Origin: Nitrospirales bacterium
GTDB lineage: Bacteria; Nitrospirota; Nitrospiria; Nitrospirales; UBA8639
Assembly: GCA_021604005.1 (NCBI GenBank)
Contig: BQIV01000042.1
Location: 1-36,899, forward strand
Direction: 5' to 3'
Length of the DNA: 36,899 nucleotides
The position numbers and the translations under genes are program-made. Positions within the stretch are counted from its first letter, which is position 1. The number at the start of each line of letters is the position of its first letter. The notes beneath the pieces are model-generated. The model saw nothing but the letters and a program-made list of their open reading frames with translations, made no database searches and had not been told where the DNA came from. Shown here one piece after another: positions 32,700 to 36,899 of the stretch.

Positions 32700-33029
32700 G
32701 TCGTGTTTCTTACGAAGGGCACTTGGTGTATACGAGCGGGCAAATTCTTCAGCCCTACATACCGTGACACATTGCCACGGCACATAATTCTCATGCATGC
32801 GCTAGATTCATCATACCACTGTTTTTGAATTCAAGAAAGAATAAAGTATCACGTGAATAATTATTGAATTCCGGCATTGCGTGGTTGCCTATTTTTTTCT
32901 TGGCAATAGCGTGTTTCACTGGTACAGTTTTCTTCCGCGACGATGCTGAGTCTTGATATGGTCGGTTGCATTGTGAACGTGACATGCCTATATATGGCAA
33001 CACGATCTTGATATATTCAGGGAGGTTTC
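32700..33029. other. Divergent intergenic region
   Basis: No gene recognised in 330 bases between the minus-strand lipoprotein and the plus-strand KdsC-like gene. It must hold both promoters; none could be placed with confidence. GGGAGG at about 33020-33025 is the ribosome-binding site of the KdsC-like gene. Confidence 0.4.
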
Positions 33030-33584
33030 ATGCCAGGGATATCGAGTCGACGAACTTCGAAGAAAATCTTAACAGCCACCGCACGGAGAAAGGTCTTACG
33101 GAGAATTCGTTTGATCGCTTTCGATGTCGATGGTGTGCTGACAGACGGTGGGATGTATTATGGCAAAGGTGGGGAAGAATTTAAAAAATTTCAGACGCGC
33201 GATGGCATGGGGATCAAGCTATTACAGGCTGAACAGCTCATTACTGCCATCGTGACGATGGAGCACACGACAATGGTGAAACGGCGGGCTCACAAGCTCG
33301 CCATTCCAGAAGTACATCAAGGCATCCGAGATAAATTATCTGTCCTCCAGGCCTTAGTGTCAAAGTATGACATCTCTCTCGACGATGTGGCGTATATGGG
33401 TGATGATGTGAACGACTTGCAAGCCTTGCGGCACGTGGGGTTTGCGGCGACACCAGCGGACGGCATGGATCCGGTTCGAAACCTTGTCCATTATGTCTGT
33501 CGTCATAATGGCGGCCATGGTGCTGTTCGAGAAGTCGCCGATCTTATTTTGTCTGCCCGTGGAGCGCAACCGTTGTTCCGGTAA
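33030..33584 (+). CDS. kdsC: KdsC-like HAD phosphatase
   Basis: A 184-residue HAD-IIIA phosphatase of the KdsC/YrbI family: catalytic IAFDVDGVLTDGG with the two Asp, FQTRDGMGIKLLQAE, motif II-like region AIVTMEHTTMVKRRAHKL, and YMGDDVNDLQALRHVGFAAT as motif IV. The usual ITGR of motif II reads VTMEH here, so the specific substrate is uncertain. The family removes phosphate from KDO-8-P or related sugar acids in LPS synthesis. About 28 basic residues precede the domain. It stands just upstream of ManC and phosphomannomutase genes, consistent with envelope polysaccharide work. Confidence 0.88.
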   Translation: MPGISSRRTSKKILTATARRKVLRRIRLIAFDVDGVLTDGGMYYGKGGEEFKKFQTRDGMGIKLLQAEQLITAIVTMEHTTMVKRRAHKLAIPEVHQGIRDKLSVLQALVSKYDISLDDVAYMGDDVNDLQALRHVGFAATPADGMDPVRNLVHYVCRHNGGHGAVREVADLILSARGAQPLFR

Positions 33585-33692
33585 TGCCCAGGTCCAGCGA
33601 ATATGGTACTTGTGTAGGAAGTCGACAACTGTATACGCGCTCAGATTTTTTCAATGCTCTTACGCACAACGAAAGTGTAATGGTTTAAACAC

Positions 33693-35141
33693 ATGGCACA
33701 TGCTCATTTATATGGAGTGATCCTAGCCGGTGGAAGCGGTACGCGTTTTTGGCCGTTGAGCCGTGAACGATTTCCCAAGCAACTGTTACGGATTATTGGA
33801 GAAGAAACGCTTATCCAGCAGACGGTTCGGCGACTGCTTCGTTCGATGTCCGCGGATCGCATCATGGTCGTGACCAATCAGGGGCAAGCCGACTCCATCA
33901 CCTTGCAATTAATGAACTGGAAAGACGATTTATCGGGGAATATTATATTCGAACCTGAAGGCCGGAATACCGCACCTGCGATTGGACTTGCCGCGCTTCA
34001 ATTACTCCGTCGCGATCCCGATGCCGTGATGGTGGTCTTGCCGGCTGATCATGTGATTGCCCAACCTGGGAAGTTTCAGCAAGCCGTGAGTCTTGGCGTA
34101 CAACTCGCGACCGAGGGAAATCTTGTCACGTTTGGTATTCAGCCGTCGAGACCCGAGACCGGGTATGGATATATCCAACCAAACCGACGGTCGCGTCTCG
34201 GACATCGAGGGAAAATGACCGGGTATCGCGTGGCTCGTTTTGTCGAAAAGCCAGATATATCCACGGCGAAACGATATGTGCAATCAGGAAATTTCTTCTG
34301 GAATAGCGGGATTTTTATGTGGAAGGCCGACGTGGTATTGCGGGAACTTGAAAGACAGAAGCCAAAGCTTGTCAAGGGATTGAAGCGGGTCGACGCTATG
34401 CTTCACGATGGTGCGGCGAAGGCGGACATCGCGAAACAGTATCATCGTTTAGAATCGGTGTCGATTGACCATGGCGTCATGGAGCATGCCTCAGGCGCGG
34501 CGGTGATTCCCGTTGATTTTGGCTGGTCCGATGTCGGGAGTTGGAGTAGCCTCGAAGAAGTGGCACCGCAAGATCGAGGGGGCAATGTCTTGAGTGGAAA
34601 CATTATGGATATCGGGAGTACCAATTCCGTCCTGTTTGCCGACCGGCGAATGGTGGCAACCATTGGTTTATCGGATATGGTGGTCGTCGATACTCCGGAT
34701 GCGACATTGATCTGTCCGAAATCGAAAGCGCAAGACGTGAAGCAGGTCGTGCAGGAGTTGAAAAAGCGAAATGCGCCGGAGCATTTGGAGCATGTGACGG
34801 TGATGCGCCCGTGGGGAGCCTATACCGTGTTGGAGGAAGCCCCGGGGTATAAAGTTAAACGGATCACGGTGATGCCAGGCCGTAGGTTATCGCTTCAGAT
34901 GCATCATAAGCGAACGGAACATTGGGTGGTGATCAATGGACGAGCGAGGGTGACGTGTGGCGACGACGTGTATGATCTCCATGCCGGTCAAAGTACGGGG
35001 ATCCCGATTGAGACTCCGCATCGTTTAGAGAACCCCGGGTCGGACGTGTTAGAAATTATTGAAGTGCAAAATGGTCCATACCTCGGGGAAGATGATATTG
35101 TTCGATTTCAAGATGATTTTGGACGAGGGGAAACGACATGA
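33693..35141 (+). CDS. manC: Mannose-1-phosphate guanylyltransferase / mannose-6-phosphate isomerase
   Basis: A 482-residue bifunctional enzyme. The N-terminal GT-A nucleotidyltransferase has VILAGGSGTRFWPLSRERFP (pyrophosphorylase signature), QLLRIIGEETLIQQTVRR, EPEGRNTAPAIG, VVLPADHVI and a FVEKPD motif. The C-terminal cupin (about 365-475) has RPWGAYTVLEEAPGYKVKRI, LSLQMHHKRTEHWVVINGRA and IPIETPHRLENPG with the metal His residues. It makes GDP-mannose from Man-1-P and can supply Man-6-P. The start MAHAHLYGVILAGG is the natural one. It overlaps the next gene by four bases (ATGA), so the mutase is its partner. Confidence 0.96.
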   Translation: MAHAHLYGVILAGGSGTRFWPLSRERFPKQLLRIIGEETLIQQTVRRLLRSMSADRIMVVTNQGQADSITLQLMNWKDDLSGNIIFEPEGRNTAPAIGLAALQLLRRDPDAVMVVLPADHVIAQPGKFQQAVSLGVQLATEGNLVTFGIQPSRPETGYGYIQPNRRSRLGHRGKMTGYRVARFVEKPDISTAKRYVQSGNFFWNSGIFMWKADVVLRELERQKPKLVKGLKRVDAMLHDGAAKADIAKQYHRLESVSIDHGVMEHASGAAVIPVDFGWSDVGSWSSLEEVAPQDRGGNVLSGNIMDIGSTNSVLFADRRMVATIGLSDMVVVDTPDATLICPKSKAQDVKQVVQELKKRNAPEHLEHVTVMRPWGAYTVLEEAPGYKVKRITVMPGRRLSLQMHHKRTEHWVVINGRARVTCGDDVYDLHAGQSTGIPIETPHRLENPGSDVLEIIEVQNGPYLGEDDIVRFQDDFGRGETT

Positions 35142-36565
35142 GTGTGCCACGCAAGCAGGTCGTGAATCAGCGGATTTTTCGAGAATATGATATCCGGGGC
35201 ATCGTCGGGCAAGATCTGACGATTGATGTTGCGGAACGTGTGGGCCGAGCCTATGCCACACTTGGTCGGGAAAACGGTATTCGCACTGTTGCCGTTGGCT
35301 GGGATGGGCGCCTGACATCTCCTGAATTGCGTGACCGTCTGATCTCAGGGTTAACGGCAGGAGGCGTCAACGTCGTCGATATTGGAGTGTGCGCGACACC
35401 GCTGTTATATTTTTCGTTATTCAAGCGTGAGGTGGATGGCGGTATTATGATCACAGGGAGTCATAATGCCGCCGAGTATAATGGGTTTAAGATGTGTATG
35501 GGAAAAAGTGCATTGTACGGAGACGGCATCCAGCGCTTACGTCAGATCATCGATGCAGGACAGTACGTCGATGGGAGTGGGGCGGTCGTCGAGTCACCTA
35601 TCATTCCGGACTATTTAGCCTTTCTGAAGAATAGTTTTGCTTCGTTGGATGGACGCGGGATTCATGTGGTTATTGATTGCGGGAATGGCGCTGCCTCGCT
35701 TGTTGCGAAAGACGCGTTAGAGCAATTGGGTTGTACCGTCACAGGGTTGTATTGCGAGTTAGATGGGCGTTTTCCGAATCATCACCCCGATCCCACCGTC
35801 GTGGACAATCTTCAAGACTTGATCCATGCGGTGAAAGAGCAAGGCGCGCACGTCGGTATCGGATATGATGGAGATGCCGACCGAATTGGGGCAATCGATG
35901 AGCAAGGCAATATTCTCTGGGGTGATCGTCTGTTATTACTCTTTGCCAGAGATGTCTTGACAGTCAACCCCGGCAGTACCTTTATCTCGGAGGTCAAAGC
36001 CTCTCAGCTGCTCTATGACGATATTGAAAAACGCGGAGGGCGAGGCATCATGTGGAAAACCGGCCATTCCGTGATTAAGGCGAAGATGAAAGAAGAGCAG
36101 GCCGCGCTTGCCGGAGAAATGTCCGGTCATATGTTTTTTGCCGATCGGTATTTCGGATATGATGATGCCATTTATGCGTCCTGTCGGTTAATCGAAATTC
36201 TGGCAAAATCCCGGCAGTCCCTTTCGAGTCTGTTAGCGGATGTGCCGCAAACGTCCGTCACGCCAGAAATTCGAGTCGAGTGTTCCGATGAACAGAAGTT
36301 TCAGTTGGTTGATGCGGTTATCGAGCGCATTACGCACCTGGCCAAGACCCCACATCCTGAGACGCCATCGTTATCCATTAAAAATCTCTTGACCATTGAT
36401 GGAATTCGGGTAACATTTGATGAAGGGTGGGGGCTCATTCGTGCGTCGAATACGCAGCCAGCACTGGTGCTTCGCTTTGAAGCCTCCACGCCTCAGCACC
36501 TTCAAGCCATTCGAACGTTTCTTGAATCAGAACTGAAGGCCTGTCAGCATTCACTTGAGTCGTAG
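35138..36565 (+). CDS. Phosphomannomutase/phosphoglucomutase (AlgC/ManB type)
   Basis: A 475-residue alpha-D-phosphohexomutase: FREYDIRGIVGQDLTIDVAE at the N-terminus, the phosphoserine loop GGIMITGSHNAAEYNGFKM, the metal loop GIGYDGDADRIGAID, and EVKASQLLYDDIEKRGGRG with a KTGHSVIKAKMKEE substrate loop and GEMSGHMFFADRYFGYDD. The phosphoserine loop reads SHNA where SHNP is usual. It converts Man-6-P to Man-1-P for the ManC enzyme just upstream. The C-terminal domain has the RASNTQPALVLRFEA signature. Length is normal. Confidence 0.96.
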   Translation: MSVPRKQVVNQRIFREYDIRGIVGQDLTIDVAERVGRAYATLGRENGIRTVAVGWDGRLTSPELRDRLISGLTAGGVNVVDIGVCATPLLYFSLFKREVDGGIMITGSHNAAEYNGFKMCMGKSALYGDGIQRLRQIIDAGQYVDGSGAVVESPIIPDYLAFLKNSFASLDGRGIHVVIDCGNGAASLVAKDALEQLGCTVTGLYCELDGRFPNHHPDPTVVDNLQDLIHAVKEQGAHVGIGYDGDADRIGAIDEQGNILWGDRLLLLFARDVLTVNPGSTFISEVKASQLLYDDIEKRGGRGIMWKTGHSVIKAKMKEEQAALAGEMSGHMFFADRYFGYDDAIYASCRLIEILAKSRQSLSSLLADVPQTSVTPEIRVECSDEQKFQLVDAVIERITHLAKTPHPETPSLSIKNLLTIDGIRVTFDEGWGLIRASNTQPALVLRFEASTPQHLQAIRTFLESELKACQHSLES

Positions 36566-36793
36566 TCGTGGCCAGCAGAGCATGCGGTGGTTCAACGTTA
36601 TTGCACTCAACAACCCCGTAGGTCTCTATGTTGCGGCTACAGAGTTTCTCGTTGATCGTACTATCGTGAACATGTTTACCTTGAGTAGACTTTTTCCAGG
36701 TTATACTCGCACTATAGTTTTTTAACTTTTTCTTAGTACCTAATGCTCTGACGCCTGCAGTCCAGTCTGTTGAGTGAACGCCTCTCATGCTGA
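36566..36793. other. Intergenic region after the mutase gene
   Basis: No gene recognised. A T-rich stretch near 36718-36730 follows no clear stem, so no terminator is called with confidence. Confidence 0.4.
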
Positions 36794-36899
36794 GCGGGCT
36801 TGTTTGAGCGCAGCGAGTTAGCCCGCCCCACCAATCGGGGTTCAGCTCATCCGATGAGCCTGGCCTGGGCGTTCATGGTTTTGGGTCCTTTTGCCGAAA
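36794..36899. repeat. Hairpin-bearing intergenic repeat-like tail, cut by window edge
   Basis: GCGGGCT (36794-36800) and AGCCCGC (36820-36826) form a perfect seven-base-pair stem. Downstream is a GC-rich stretch ending TTTTGGGTCCTTTTGCCGAA at the window edge. GGTCCTTTTGCCGAAAC-like sequences occur as dispersed intergenic repeats in many bacterial genomes. Whether this is such a repeat here needs other copies from the same genome. Confidence 0.35.

Noticed and set aside
1-36899. CRISPR arrays, tRNA or rRNA genes, prophage modules
   Set aside because: No regularly spaced repeats, tRNA-like cloverleaf or rRNA sequence was seen in any intergenic region; the S24 repressor has no phage neighbours.

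Overview
The window (about 36.9 kb, roughly 50% GC) comes from a Gram-negative, two-membrane bacterium. It encodes an RND efflux pump with an outer-membrane channel, several lipoproteins, a periplasmic TlpA/CcdA thiol system and a KdsC-type phosphatase. A member of the Nitrospirota (Nitrospira-like) is plausible from the gene mix, but that is inference; there is no rRNA or other marker here.

Layout. (1) 1-131: C-terminal end of an IS30-type transposase. (2) 373-8349: a redox/electrophile island with an HxlR (DUF24) regulator, two MDR-family quinone-reductase-like enzymes, a frameshifted luciferase-like flavin oxidoreductase, an SDR, a DUF3500 protein, a gene relic and an AcuI/YhdH reductase. 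(3) 8534-9217: a secreted ankyrin-repeat protein. (4) 9894-13996: a membrane histidine kinase with a NarL-type regulator, then an exported DsrE protein, TlpA-like thioredoxin and CcdA. (5) 14133-17232: a Spy/CpxP-like gene broken by a frameshift, a DoxX protein and an intradiol dioxygenase gene with two in-frame stops. (6) 17259-18364: two unknown membrane proteins on the minus strand. (7) 18564-20609: a type II NADH dehydrogenase fused to a cyclic-nucleotide-binding domain and a CBS pair. (8) 20903-28085: DoxX, STAS, VOC dioxygenase-like protein and a complete tripartite RND pump, probably one operon. (9) 28240-28785: a LexA/CI-like self-cleaving repressor with a palindromic operator on its own start codon. 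(10) 28965-36565: small secreted proteins, a YdcF-type protein, an orphan MinD-like ATPase, and a sugar-nucleotide cluster (KdsC-like phosphatase, ManC, phosphomannomutase). (11) A hairpin-bearing intergenic tail.

The main unexpected signal is regulatory. Three intergenic regions (before the Spy-like region, before DoxX-1 and before DoxX-2/RND) carry the same architecture at identical spacing: an upstream element ending 98 bases before a sigma-54-type -24/-12 box, and an IHF-consensus-like site starting 39 bases before that box. The two DoxX promoters share a second upstream element ending exactly 127 bases before the box. A fourth copy at 9508-9637 keeps the upstream elements but has a decayed core, and the ankyrin gene has a related, weaker core. 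This suggests a local RpoN/enhancer-binding-protein regulon covering DoxX proteins, aromatic-ring dioxygenases, envelope stress and efflux. The pairing of DoxX with a VOC dioxygenase, and the presence of a cysteine-bearing HxlR regulator, recall the catechol/quinone systems of Bacillus (CatDE, YodB), so a role against quinones, phenols or related electrophiles is the simplest reading. Several genes in the island are broken by single mutations, so it is either decaying or contains base-calling errors.
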